Made by a program: the position numbers and the translations under genes. From Cyclobacteriaceae bacterium (GTDB taxonomy: Bacteria > Bacteroidota > Bacteroidia > Cytophagales > Cyclobacteriaceae), in assembly GCA_029861825.1 (NCBI GenBank), contig JAOTYN010000244.1, positions 1 through 6,465 of the forward strand: DNA of 6,465 nucleotides. The letters are read 5' to 3'. Positions within the stretch are counted from its first letter, which is position 1; each line of letters begins with the position of its first letter. The notes beneath the pieces are model-generated. The model was not told the DNA's origin. It worked only from the letters and a program-made list of their open reading frames with translations, and did no database searches. Shown piece by piece: positions 1-5,908 of the stretch.

Positions 1-953
1 ATCTTTGGCTGGATGTCAATTGCCTTTCCGGTAATTACTTGTGGGGCCGCTTTTCTCATCATCATTCGGCCAAGGGACCTATTAAGACCACTCCCATTAC
101 CTTCATTTCCAGGAACCATCTGGATCTATGGCAGCATTACCGAAAGCCCGGCTCTCCCGAAGACCTAAGCCATGGGGCTCAGGACATTTGGAATTACTTG
201 ACTGAAAATGGCGCCTCCTTTTACAATCAGATTGTACAGGATCTGCAGATGTTAAAAGTAAAAGCTGAAGAAGCCTTGGCGGAATTAGTGTCTTTCGGAT
301 TAGTAACCTCCGACAGTTTCACTGGATTAAGAGCGTTGTTGGTGCCTGATAAGTTTAAGATATCCCACTCCAGGCGCCGGCGCAAGGCCATTTTCAACTT
401 GGATGAAGCCGGAAGGTGGTCCATTATTCCCAATGTCAGTGATGAGGAATCACTTACTCCTGAGACCTTAAAACAAACCGCCAATATATTACTACGGCGT
501 TATGGCGTGATATTCCGAAAACTTGTGGATCGTGAAAAATCCCTGCCTCCCTGGCGGGAATTGGTGCGGACTTTCCGGTTAATGGAAGCCCGGGGGGAAA
601 TCCGTGGGGGTCGTTTTGTGTCCGGAGTCTGGGGAGAACAGTACGCCTTGAAAGAGGCCGTAGCCCAATTGCGAAAAGTGACTAAAGCCCCTAAGACCGG
701 TAAGTTGGTCATCATCAGTGCCACTGATCCCATTAATCTGACCGGGATCATTACCCCGGGTAACCGTGTTCCTGCTCAGATCAATAACCGCATATTGTAT
801 TTAGACGGAGAGCCCGTGGCTGTCAAAGCCGGCAAAGAAGTCAGTTTTATGCACACTCCTGACAAAGCGGAGGAATGGAAATGGCACCATGCGCTGGTTC
901 AACGAGACATTTCACCTAAGCTCAAGGCTTATTTGGGGCGGGGTAACTTCTAG
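1..953 (+). CDS. lhr: Lhr-type large DEAD/DEAH-box DNA helicase, C-terminal part (5' end outside window)
   Basis: Lhr proteins are large (about 1400-1500 aa) ATP-dependent 3'-5' DNA helicases linked to DNA repair; their long C-terminal region follows the RecA and winged-helix core. Only the last 316 codons are visible, in frame from base 3 with no stop before the window edge, so a TTG at 39 is not a true start. Recognisable Lhr C-terminal signatures, numbered from the first visible codon, are: WLDVNCLSG then LWGRF (about 2-17), TPITFISR (about 30-37), LVSFGLVTSDSFTGLRALL (about 95-113, like the family's LVxxGxVTNDTxxPLRAL), GRWSIIP (about 137-143), RYGVIFR, PWRELVRTFRLMEARGEIRGG (about 183-203), then FVSGVWGEQYAL and ISATDPINLTGI. 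The helicase motifs themselves lie upstream and cannot be checked. A uracil-DNA glycosylase activity has been reported for the E. coli Lhr C-terminal region; whether it applies here is unknown. The TAG stop shares a CTAG with the stop of the opposing gene. Confidence 0.9.
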   Translation, partial: LWLDVNCLSGNYLWGRFSHHHSAKGPIKTTPITFISRNHLDLWQHYRKPGSPEDLSHGAQDIWNYLTENGASFYNQIVQDLQMLKVKAEEALAELVSFGLVTSDSFTGLRALLVPDKFKISHSRRRRKAIFNLDEAGRWSIIPNVSDEESLTPETLKQTANILLRRYGVIFRKLVDREKSLPPWRELVRTFRLMEARGEIRGGRFVSGVWGEQYALKEAVAQLRKVTKAPKTGKLVIISATDPINLTGIITPGNRVPAQINNRILYLDGEPVAVKAGKEVSFMHTPDKAEEWKWHHALVQRDISPKLKAYLGRGNF

Positions 954-1447
954 GAATCCTGTACCACAGATTGATTTTCACCCTGTAGAATCGACTTAAG
1001 ATCAGCCGGAGAATAGTTGACCGATTTCAGGGTTTTCTGGTCCGACGTTCGATAAACCAAGTATTTGCCGTCCACTTGTTTGTAGAAACAAGGGGTGTCT
1101 TTTTCATTTTGGTAAAAATGAACGGTCCGACGGGCCTCCTCTTCAGTAGCACATGACTTACTCATATTAGAACGCTGAACCTCATTAAATAAGGCTACGA
1201 ATTTCTCTCCCATGCCAAATTCCAGGACTGCTCCCGACAAGACGTATTGAATATCGCATAAAGCATCTGCAATTTCTACCAGGTCTTGATCAGCAATAGC
1301 TTGCTCCAGCTCTTTAAGTTCTTCCGAAATCAGCGACACACGCAATTGACATCTTTGAAGAGCGGGAATTTCAGGCTGTGGGAGAACCGGGTGTTGAAAG
1401 GTTTTATGAAATTCTGCTACTTGATTTAAACTATCTATTTTGTCCAT
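950..1447 (-). CDS. All-alpha NTP pyrophosphohydrolase (MazG/PRA-PH superfamily, DR2231-like)
   Basis: 165 aa, close to the usual length for DR2231-like enzymes. These hydrolyse (d)NTPs to the monophosphate and pyrophosphate in the cytoplasm; DR2231 itself prefers dUTP, but the substrate here is unknown. The metal-binding signature ExxE...ExxD is complete: E42, E43 and E46 in SEELKELE, then E58 and D61 (with D65) in EIADALCD. The N-terminal VAEFHKTFQHPVLPQPEIP and the later LFNEVQRSNMSK (about 86-97) match the family pattern. The C-terminal tail (about 100-157) contains the common DGKYLVYR...LKSVNYSPADL segment. The start is ATG at 1447 with AGGA about nine bases upstream. A TCAATTTG (minus strand, 1513-1506) matches five of six fixed bases of the Bacteroidota -7 box, but no -33 box is seen at the right distance. 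It converges on the lhr end with overlapping stops. Confidence 0.88.
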   Translation of the reverse strand: MDKIDSLNQVAEFHKTFQHPVLPQPEIPALQRCQLRVSLISEELKELEQAIADQDLVEIADALCDIQYVLSGAVLEFGMGEKFVALFNEVQRSNMSKSCATEEEARRTVHFYQNEKDTPCFYKQVDGKYLVYRTSDQKTLKSVNYSPADLKSILQGENQSVVQDS

Positions 1448-1605
1448 CGCGTTGTCCTATTTTACTCACGAAGATGGTAAAGTTTGATTTAATAATAAAG
1501 TAAACCAAATTGAAAAAAATCCCGGATCTAAAAGAGTAATGTGATCGACCCACTAGCCCAGGCCTGAGGGACATTTTGTATATTACATCATAAAAAAATA
1601 ATTGG
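1448..1605. other. Divergent intergenic region
   Basis: 158-bp AT-rich spacer between two divergently transcribed genes; it must hold promoters for both. It contains a weak -7-like box for the leftward gene (TCAATTTG on the minus strand, 1513-1506) and a short perfect CAGGCCTG palindrome at 1559-1566. For the rightward gene, TATATTAC at 1579-1586 matches four of six bases of the Bacteroidota -7 box with no partner box. No small ORF, RNA gene or terminator is convincing. Confidence 0.5.
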
Positions 1606-2625
1606 TTGAAAAGACTGTTTACGATACTGGCCTGTCTTCTCCCATTGAGCTGCCTTACTGTAAGAGCCCAACAAGGCATTATCATGTGTACAGATTCGAC
1701 TTTTTGTGTGCCTGCCGTGTATGGAATGCCCCGTGGCAAAGGCCTCAGCATTAAGCAAGAACGGGTTATGAATTATCGAATCGCGTCGGATGGCAGTGAA
1801 AGCGGACTGGAAAGCAGTGAAGATGAAGTCAAACTTAACCGCCGATGGGAGGTTAAGCTTCGGTTCCCTCTGCTGCTAAAACCCAATATTAAGATCGCCA
1901 TGGGCCTGGAGTATTTTCATGAAGAATACCGGTTCGAAGGATTTCCCACCAATGAGTATCCGTTTTACCAGGTCTTGGAGGACAAGCCCTTGCGAAGTTT
2001 GGGCGCCTCACTTTATATCGTAAAACCCTGGTTAGGTAAACGCTATCTTATCCTACGGGTAGGAGCAAATTTCAACGCCGATGTTGATCTGGGCGATATG
2101 ATTGACGGTGATTTTCTAAAATTATCTGTAGCTCCCTTAATAGGATGGAAAACCAGTCCCTACTCTTCCATGGCAGTGGGTATAGCTTACAGCTACGACT
2201 TCGGAAGACAAAACATATATCCGGTCTTCTCCTACAATCGTACCTTCAACAGCCGATGGGGATTTGAATCCATACTCCCACTCAATGCCAAGTTGCGTTA
2301 CACCGATAGCGAGAAGAGCTTGTTTTATGCCACCGCCGAATTAAATGGAGCGGCCTATAATATCCGCCTGGATGACCCATCATTCCCTATGGAACAAGAC
2401 TTGCTACTAAGAAAATCTGAAATACGATTTTTAGTGAAGTGGGAACGCGAGATTCACGATTGGTTGTGGTTTGGTGTGGAGGCAGGGATGAGGACGAATT
2501 TTGATTTCAGCCTGCGGGATGGACTCAAACGCGATGCGGATCTCTTAATCGACAATGATTTTAACAGCGCTGTATTGCTGAACCTGGGCATCTTCATTGT
2601 ACCTCCCCGAAAATTTTTCGAATAA
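1606..2625 (+). CDS. Secreted beta-rich protein, DUF6268-type outer-membrane beta-barrel
   Basis: 339 aa with a Sec signal peptide starting KRLFTILACLLPLSC and ending in TVRA|QQ, predicted cleavage after residue 21. The rest is rich in amphipathic, aromatic-ended beta segments, for example WEVKLRFPLLL (81-91), IKIAMGLEYFHEEY (95-108), SLGASLYIV (131-139), YLILRVGANFN (147-157), MAVGIAYSYDF (189-199), EIRFLVKWERE (272-282), WLWFGVEAGMRTNFDF (286-301) and SAVLLNLGIFIV (321-332). This is the pattern of a small outer-membrane beta-barrel and resembles Bacteroidota DUF6268 proteins, whose function is unknown; the family name is from memory. Translation must begin at TTG 1606: a TAA lies in frame at 1591 and the next in-frame ATG (residue 27) would delete the signal peptide. 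ILAC at residues 7-10 resembles a lipobox but lies too near the N-terminus for a normal lipoprotein signal. The gene ends three bases before the opposing gene's stop. Confidence 0.72.
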   Translation: MKRLFTILACLLPLSCLTVRAQQGIIMCTDSTFCVPAVYGMPRGKGLSIKQERVMNYRIASDGSESGLESSEDEVKLNRRWEVKLRFPLLLKPNIKIAMGLEYFHEEYRFEGFPTNEYPFYQVLEDKPLRSLGASLYIVKPWLGKRYLILRVGANFNADVDLGDMIDGDFLKLSVAPLIGWKTSPYSSMAVGIAYSYDFGRQNIYPVFSYNRTFNSRWGFESILPLNAKLRYTDSEKSLFYATAELNGAAYNIRLDDPSFPMEQDLLLRKSEIRFLVKWEREIHDWLWFGVEAGMRTNFDFSLRDGLKRDADLLIDNDFNSAVLLNLGIFIVPPRKFFE

Positions 2626-2628
2626 CAT

Positions 2629-3942
2629 TCAATACTGCATGAAGAATTCCAGAATGCTCTGCTCGTTAACCATCTGCTCATAGCTCTCCATGCCTTCGGG
2701 TAAAGGTACCAGGCGCAGTTGATGGTTCTGTTCAAATAGTTGATCCAAATTACTGATCTCCGCTTCCACTTTCTTGAATACCTCGCTTTCTGCAAATTTA
2801 TAAGCATCCCAAAAATTCGGGTCGTAGTTAATAGCGGGATTCAACATATCGCTATACAATACCGCGCGTTGGGCGTTATTCAGGAATTTCGGCTTTTGCT
2901 TGGAGAAAGGACCACCAATGATCTCCAGCTGGTATTGGAGGGGGCCGTCAGGTGAGTGATAGGATTGCATTAGACTACTGCGGTTCAGATAGTATTGATC
3001 ATTGAATTTCATAAAACTAATACTAAAGGTGCTGCTCTGCTGCTGTTTATCCTCTTTTTGAGCCAGGTAAGGCTCACTTCCTCGCTGTTCCACTTCTATG
3101 GACAAGAGCGCCTTATCATCTTCTTTGATCAGCATGCGTCCATGGTAATTGAACTCTTCTGAATAAGCGGGCAATGGGGAAAATTCTACCACCAACACCG
3201 CTTGGTCCTGGTATTGACTGGTATCAACCACCGTATAACGGAATTTTTGTAAGTTCTTTCTCTTTAATGGTCCATCATGCAGGTAATAATCCTTGGCCTT
3301 TAACAACTTACCAATTCGCAAATAGCTTTCGCTGGGGTAACTGGAACGTCGCATATGTTTCCATTGGGCCACATCGTAGGTCATGACTTGATTTTGATTG
3401 TTCTTGTATTTGGGATTGTACCCATTTATATAGAAAATGCCTTGAGCCTCGGTGATACCCGCATATTTGTCTCCTATTTGCAAAGTTTCCCGATAAAAAA
3501 CATTGGTCAGATAGGGAGTAGATCTCAAATATTCTTTACGGTTCCTGGAAGTACTGGCAATAATGTCCTCCAAAGTTTGGCGACGCCCCTCTATCACAAC
3601 TTCCCGAAGCATGGTGATTTCAGGATCCAGGCGAATGATGATTTCTTCACCCCAGGTAATACTGGAAAAAGGGATTCTCTTGCGTGAATAACCGATAGAA
3701 CTGACTTCCAGGAAATGATCCATGTTTGTGGTGTTCAACCTAAGATTGAAGTAGCCGTTTAAATTAGCGCTAATACCGGTAGCTTGATCAGGAACTCCTA
3801 CTGAGGCATAAGACACGGGCTCTGAAGTATTGGCATCCAGCACATACCCGGTGATCTCCTGAACCTGCTGCCCATAAGCCAGGCCACCAGCGGCGGCTAA
3901 CCACAAACCCAAAAGAGTACCCTTTAACTGCGATCGAATCAT
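2629..3942 (-). CDS. Secreted protein with N-terminal carboxypeptidase-regulatory-like domain
   Basis: 437 aa. A signal peptide covers residues 1-24 (basic MIRSQLK, hydrophobic core, probable cleavage at AYG|QQ), so the product is exported. Residues about 28-108 form a CarboxypepD_reg-like domain (ITGYVLDANTSEPVSYASV...GISANLNGYFNLRL...SSIGYSRKRI...IIIRLDP), a transthyretin-like beta-sandwich common at the N-terminus of Bacteroidota envelope proteins. LREVVIEGR at 112-120 is the linker also seen in SusC-like TonB-dependent receptors, but no plug or 22-strand barrel follows. Residues about 120-437 are mixed alpha/beta with many aromatic residues (FYRETLQIGDKYAGITEAQGIF, YHGRMLIKEDDKALLSIEVE); I cannot assign this part to a known enzyme. 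Likely periplasmic or outer-membrane-associated, function unknown. The ATG at 3942 is the best start because the signal peptide follows directly. The upstream region carries a 16-bp dyad (3957-3972). Confidence 0.82.
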   Translation of the reverse strand: MIRSQLKGTLLGLWLAAAGGLAYGQQVQEITGYVLDANTSEPVSYASVGVPDQATGISANLNGYFNLRLNTTNMDHFLEVSSIGYSRKRIPFSSITWGEEIIIRLDPEITMLREVVIEGRRQTLEDIIASTSRNRKEYLRSTPYLTNVFYRETLQIGDKYAGITEAQGIFYINGYNPKYKNNQNQVMTYDVAQWKHMRRSSYPSESYLRIGKLLKAKDYYLHDGPLKRKNLQKFRYTVVDTSQYQDQAVLVVEFSPLPAYSEEFNYHGRMLIKEDDKALLSIEVEQRGSEPYLAQKEDKQQQSSTFSISFMKFNDQYYLNRSSLMQSYHSPDGPLQYQLEIIGGPFSKQKPKFLNNAQRAVLYSDMLNPAINYDPNFWDAYKFAESEVFKKVEAEISNLDQLFEQNHQLRLVPLPEGMESYEQMVNEQSILEFFMQY

Positions 3943-3956
3943 ATCTGTAAGTTCTT

Positions 3957-3972
3957 TAATACGGGGGTATTA
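3957..3972. promoter_or_regulatory. Perfect inverted repeat, possible operator upstream of the leftward gene
   Basis: TAATAC-GGGG-GTATTA is a perfect dyad with 6-bp arms and a 4-base spacer. It lies 15-30 bp upstream of the ATG at 3942, where a bound protein would block transcription or where the transcript could form a small hairpin in its leader. An operator is the simpler reading. Chance occurrence in an AT-rich region is possible for arms of this length. Confidence 0.35.
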
Positions 3973-3992
3973 TCAAAATGTTTTATCTCACC

Positions 3993-4023
3993 TTGTCATT
4001 CATACTGTGGCTACATATATTCG
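3993..4023 (+). promoter_or_regulatory. Candidate Bacteroidota-type promoter for the sulfotransferase-like gene
   Basis: TTG at 3993-3995 is followed after 20 bases by TATATTCG at 4016-4023. The second element matches five of six fixed bases of the Bacteroidota -7 consensus TAnnTTTG, and the spacing fits the usual range of about 19-21. Transcription would begin near 4028-4030, at or just before the start codon. The -33 match is limited to three bases, so this is tentative. Confidence 0.3.
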
Positions 4024-4029
4024 TCCCTG

Positions 4030-4758
4030 ATGCCAACCATGAAACGAATCTCCTTGTGGTCAGGGCCGCGGAACGTCTCCACGGCCATCATGTATTCCTT
4101 TGCACAACGGCCCGATACCAGGGTAGTCGACGAACCTTTGTACGGACACTACCTACAGGTGTCAGGTGCTCAGCACCCCGGCAGAGAAGAGGTTTTGGCA
4201 CATATGGAGTTGAATGGCGACAAAGTAGTGGCACAGCTCATCAATGACGATTTTGAACGACCCTTATTGTTCATTAAGAATATGGCGCATCATCTTTTAC
4301 ATCTGGATAGCGCCTTCCTGCCGGGACTTCACAATCTACTATTGATCCGGGATCCTAAGGAAATGTTACCCTCGCTGGTCAATCAGATCCCACAGCCCCA
4401 GATGATAGACACTGCTTACAAAATGCAGTGGGACCTTTATGAACAGCTGGTAGATTTAGGACAAAGACCCACAGTGATCGATTCCAGGGAATTGCTGCTG
4501 GAGCCCGCAAACATTCTCCGGCAGGTTTGTGAAAAAACAGCCATACCCTATTACCCTGAAATGACATCCTGGCAACCCGGACCTCGACCTGAGGACGGTA
4601 TTTGGGCACCTCACTGGTATCACCAGGTGCACAAATCCACTGGTTTTGCTCCTTATAAACCTAAAGAGGAATCCGTGCGGCCCGATTTACAGCCCTTATT
4701 GAAAGAATGCCAGTATTATTATGACCTTTTGTTTGCCGAAGCCCTGAAGCGTCATTGA
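4030..4758 (+). CDS. Sulfotransferase-like (PAPS-dependent fold) protein
   Basis: 242 aa, probably cytoplasmic (no signal peptide). It belongs to a sulfotransferase-like family that opens with LWSGPRNVST...MYSFAQRPDT...DEPLY; in plants the same domain occurs joined to a branched-chain aminotransferase-like domain. Visible motifs: SGPRNVST (11-18), the likely 5'-phosphosulfate-binding loop; FIKNMAHHLL (81-90), where H87 or H88 could be the catalytic base; IRDPKEMLPS (106-115), with R107 and S115 spaced exactly as in the 3'-phosphate-binding motif of cytosolic sulfotransferases; DSRELLLEPANILRQVC (151-167); and WQPGPRPEDGIW...HWYHQVHKSTGF (181-206). Acceptor and physiological role are unknown, and activity has not been shown for most members. 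Two in-frame starts exist: 4030 (MPTMKRIS) and 4039 (MKRIS). The family usually starts at the latter point, so 4039 is a real alternative. The 3' end overlaps the opposing gene by 7 bp. Confidence 0.85.
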   Translation: MPTMKRISLWSGPRNVSTAIMYSFAQRPDTRVVDEPLYGHYLQVSGAQHPGREEVLAHMELNGDKVVAQLINDDFERPLLFIKNMAHHLLHLDSAFLPGLHNLLLIRDPKEMLPSLVNQIPQPQMIDTAYKMQWDLYEQLVDLGQRPTVIDSRELLLEPANILRQVCEKTAIPYYPEMTSWQPGPRPEDGIWAPHWYHQVHKSTGFAPYKPKEESVRPDLQPLLKECQYYYDLLFAEALKRH

Positions 4759-5666
4759 CTAAAAAACTCCATGGCATCCTGGACTGATTCCATGGGAGCC
4801 TCTTCCATGGGCAGATGACCAACACCCTGATATATGGTAAGTCGATTATTGGGAAGGGCTTCTTTAAAAAGATAGGCATGGCTTACATTTATCCACTTCT
4901 TATCCTCCGATCCCCACATAATTAAAGTAGGGACTTGGATCTTGGGTAAATTTTGCGTGTGGGATTGGTAATTGCTGTTGGCAATAGTATAAAACGCCAA
5001 GGGATTACCGGGGGCATTGCTGAGTTCAAAATACCGAGTTACCAGACCTTTGGTCACTTTCCTGCGGTCACCGTAAGCTTGCTTTACATATTTTCGCACC
5101 AGAAATTTGGGGGCTTTTTTAGTAGCAATCTTTTTGAAGATCGGCTTTTGAGTCATTCTTATAGGTTTGGGCGGATCATCCGGAGTAACGAATCCCGCAG
5201 CATCGATAAGTATCATTTTGGATACCTTATGTTGATACAGGTAGGCATATTCCCAGGCAATCCACCCCCCGAGCGAATTACCTACTACGTAAAATGAATC
5301 AAGTTCCAGATGAAGACACAGACTATCCACGATGGACACGTAACGGTCTATAGAATACTCGTTTTGAGGATCCGCTCCGGTAAGTCCAAATCCTGGTAGA
5401 TCCAACCTGATCACCCGGTATTGGTCTTTTAATTGTTCGGTCCAGGCATCCCAGGTGTGCAAAGAACTGGAAATGCCGTGTATGAGTAATACTGGAATAC
5501 CGGAACCTTCATCCTGATAGTGGACCCTGATCCCATCAATGGTGGTGAAGCGGGATTGCTCATTGGTGTATTTCTGTTCCAAGTATTCTTTGGTGATGTA
5601 CTTGGTGGAAGCACACCCCGAACTGAACAACACCAACAGCGCGGCACCGAGAACAAGCCTATTCAT
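4752..5666 (-). CDS. Alpha/beta-hydrolase fold lipoprotein
   Basis: 304 aa. The N-terminus is a lipoprotein signal: MNRL, a hydrophobic stretch, then FSSGC with the modifiable cysteine at residue 18 (a slightly loose lipobox with Ser at -3). No acidic surface-export signal follows the cysteine (ASTKYIT), so a periplasm-facing anchor is more likely than surface display. The alpha/beta-hydrolase domain spans about 40-304. The catalytic triad is complete: Ser131 in GNSLGG, Asp255 in WGSEDKKW and His284 in GVGHLPMEEAP. LLIHGISSS (60-68) supplies the HG oxyanion motif, and LDLPGFGLT (88-96) is also typical. The cap region (about 160-235) is basic and not diagnostic. The substrate is unknown; esterase, lipase or C-C bond hydrolase activity are all possible. 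The ATG at 5664-5666 directly precedes the signal sequence. The 242-bp upstream region contains several dyads that may regulate this gene. Confidence 0.88.
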   Translation of the reverse strand: MNRLVLGAALLVLFSSGCASTKYITKEYLEQKYTNEQSRFTTIDGIRVHYQDEGSGIPVLLIHGISSSLHTWDAWTEQLKDQYRVIRLDLPGFGLTGADPQNEYSIDRYVSIVDSLCLHLELDSFYVVGNSLGGWIAWEYAYLYQHKVSKMILIDAAGFVTPDDPPKPIRMTQKPIFKKIATKKAPKFLVRKYVKQAYGDRRKVTKGLVTRYFELSNAPGNPLAFYTIANSNYQSHTQNLPKIQVPTLIMWGSEDKKWINVSHAYLFKEALPNNRLTIYQGVGHLPMEEAPMESVQDAMEFFSQ

Positions 5667-5733
5667 AGCCTTAATTTACAAAACACCGCCAGAAATGGCC
5701 TTTCTCTACCGGCTTTTTACTGTGCGAAATCTC

Positions 5734-5758
5734 CCCAAATTGGGTAATACTTACCCAA
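5734..5758. promoter_or_regulatory. Nested dyads with three TTGGG/CCCAA half-sites, likely operator
   Basis: TTGGGTAATACTTACCCAA (5740-5758) is a perfect inverted repeat with 8-bp arms and a 3-base spacer. A third half-site, CCCAA at 5734-5738, forms a second dyad with the left arm (CCCAA-A-TTGGG, 5734-5744). Three spaced copies of one half-site suggest cooperative binding by a dimeric regulator. A 3-nt-loop RNA hairpin is possible but less likely, since the second dyad has no loop. Confidence 0.5.
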
Positions 5759-5772
5759 ACGGCTTGCTGTTC

Positions 5773-5786
5773 AAAAGTGCACTTTT
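5773..5786. promoter_or_regulatory. 14-bp perfect palindrome
   Basis: AAAAGTGCACTTTT is its own reverse complement over all 14 bases, with no spacer, so it cannot fold as a normal hairpin and is better read as a DNA-binding site for a symmetric dimer. It lies 15 bp from the preceding dyad and abuts the next. Confidence 0.4.
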
Positions 5787-5805
5787 ATAATTATCGGATT
5801 ATAAT
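5785..5805. promoter_or_regulatory. AT-rich inverted and direct repeat with two TATAAT boxes
   Basis: TTATAAT at 5785-5791 and ATTATAA at 5798-5804 form a perfect inverted repeat with 7-bp arms and a 6-base spacer. TTATAAT also recurs directly at 5799-5805. Each copy contains TATAAT, the classical -10 sequence, although the housekeeping sigma factor of Bacteroidota normally prefers TAnnTTTG. Either an operator or an easily melted promoter core would fit; AT-rich chance symmetry cannot be excluded. Confidence 0.3.
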
Positions 5806-5908
5806 GGGCCTCCAATGCCTGAATTAGCTGTATTATTCCAAGGTAGCAGGACACTGGCACAATATTGTTCTCACTTAATGCAAAACATCAAATTATAAAA
5901 CGAAGGTT

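Larger units (their letters stand above)
3943..4029. other. Divergent intergenic/promoter region
   Basis: 87-bp spacer between two divergent starts. It carries the dyad at 3957-3972, close to the leftward start, and a candidate Bacteroidota-type promoter for the rightward gene at 3993-4023. An ATG at 3978 opens a frame that overlaps the rightward gene but is rejected as a shadow frame. Confidence 0.5.
5667..5908. other. Divergent intergenic region with a palindrome cluster
   Basis: The largest non-coding stretch, 242 bp between two divergent lipoprotein genes. Perfect dyads crowd into 5734-5805, nearer the leftward hydrolase start (about 70-140 bp away) than the rightward gene (about 105-175 bp away). 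No canonical TAnnTTTG promoter with a partner box is visible for either gene. I see no small ORF or RNA gene with convincing support; the remaining stretches (5667-5733 and 5806-5908) show nothing clear. Confidence 0.55.

Noticed and set aside
39..41. TTG as the start of the left-hand gene
   Set aside because: The reading frame and Lhr-family similarity continue upstream to the window edge (WLDVNCLSG), so the gene begins outside the window.
1559..1566. CAGGCCTG palindrome as an operator
   Set aside because: Eight bases without extension are common by chance and no related sites are nearby.
1431..1751. Leftward 106-codon frame across the divergent intergenic region
   Set aside because: It overlaps the signal-peptide end of the DUF6268-type gene and the start of the pyrophosphohydrolase gene, and shows no family features.
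2608..2620. CGAAAA-T-TTTTCG symmetry as a terminator between convergent genes
   Set aside because: The centre is one base, so no hairpin loop can form, and it lies within coding sequence for the DUF6268-type C-terminus.
3978..4247. ATG-initiated 89-codon frame with a hydrophobic start
   Set aside because: It overlaps the well-supported sulfotransferase-like gene in another frame, and its sequence after the overlap has no recognisable pattern.
4953..5297. Rightward 114-codon frame inside the hydrolase gene
   Set aside because: The opposite strand encodes a complete catalytic triad hydrolase; this frame is a shadow.
5855..5870. Sigma-54-like promoter (TGGCAC then TTGT)
   Set aside because: The -24 half is perfect, but the required GC of the -12 element is missing and the TTG is shifted one base closer than the consensus spacing allows.
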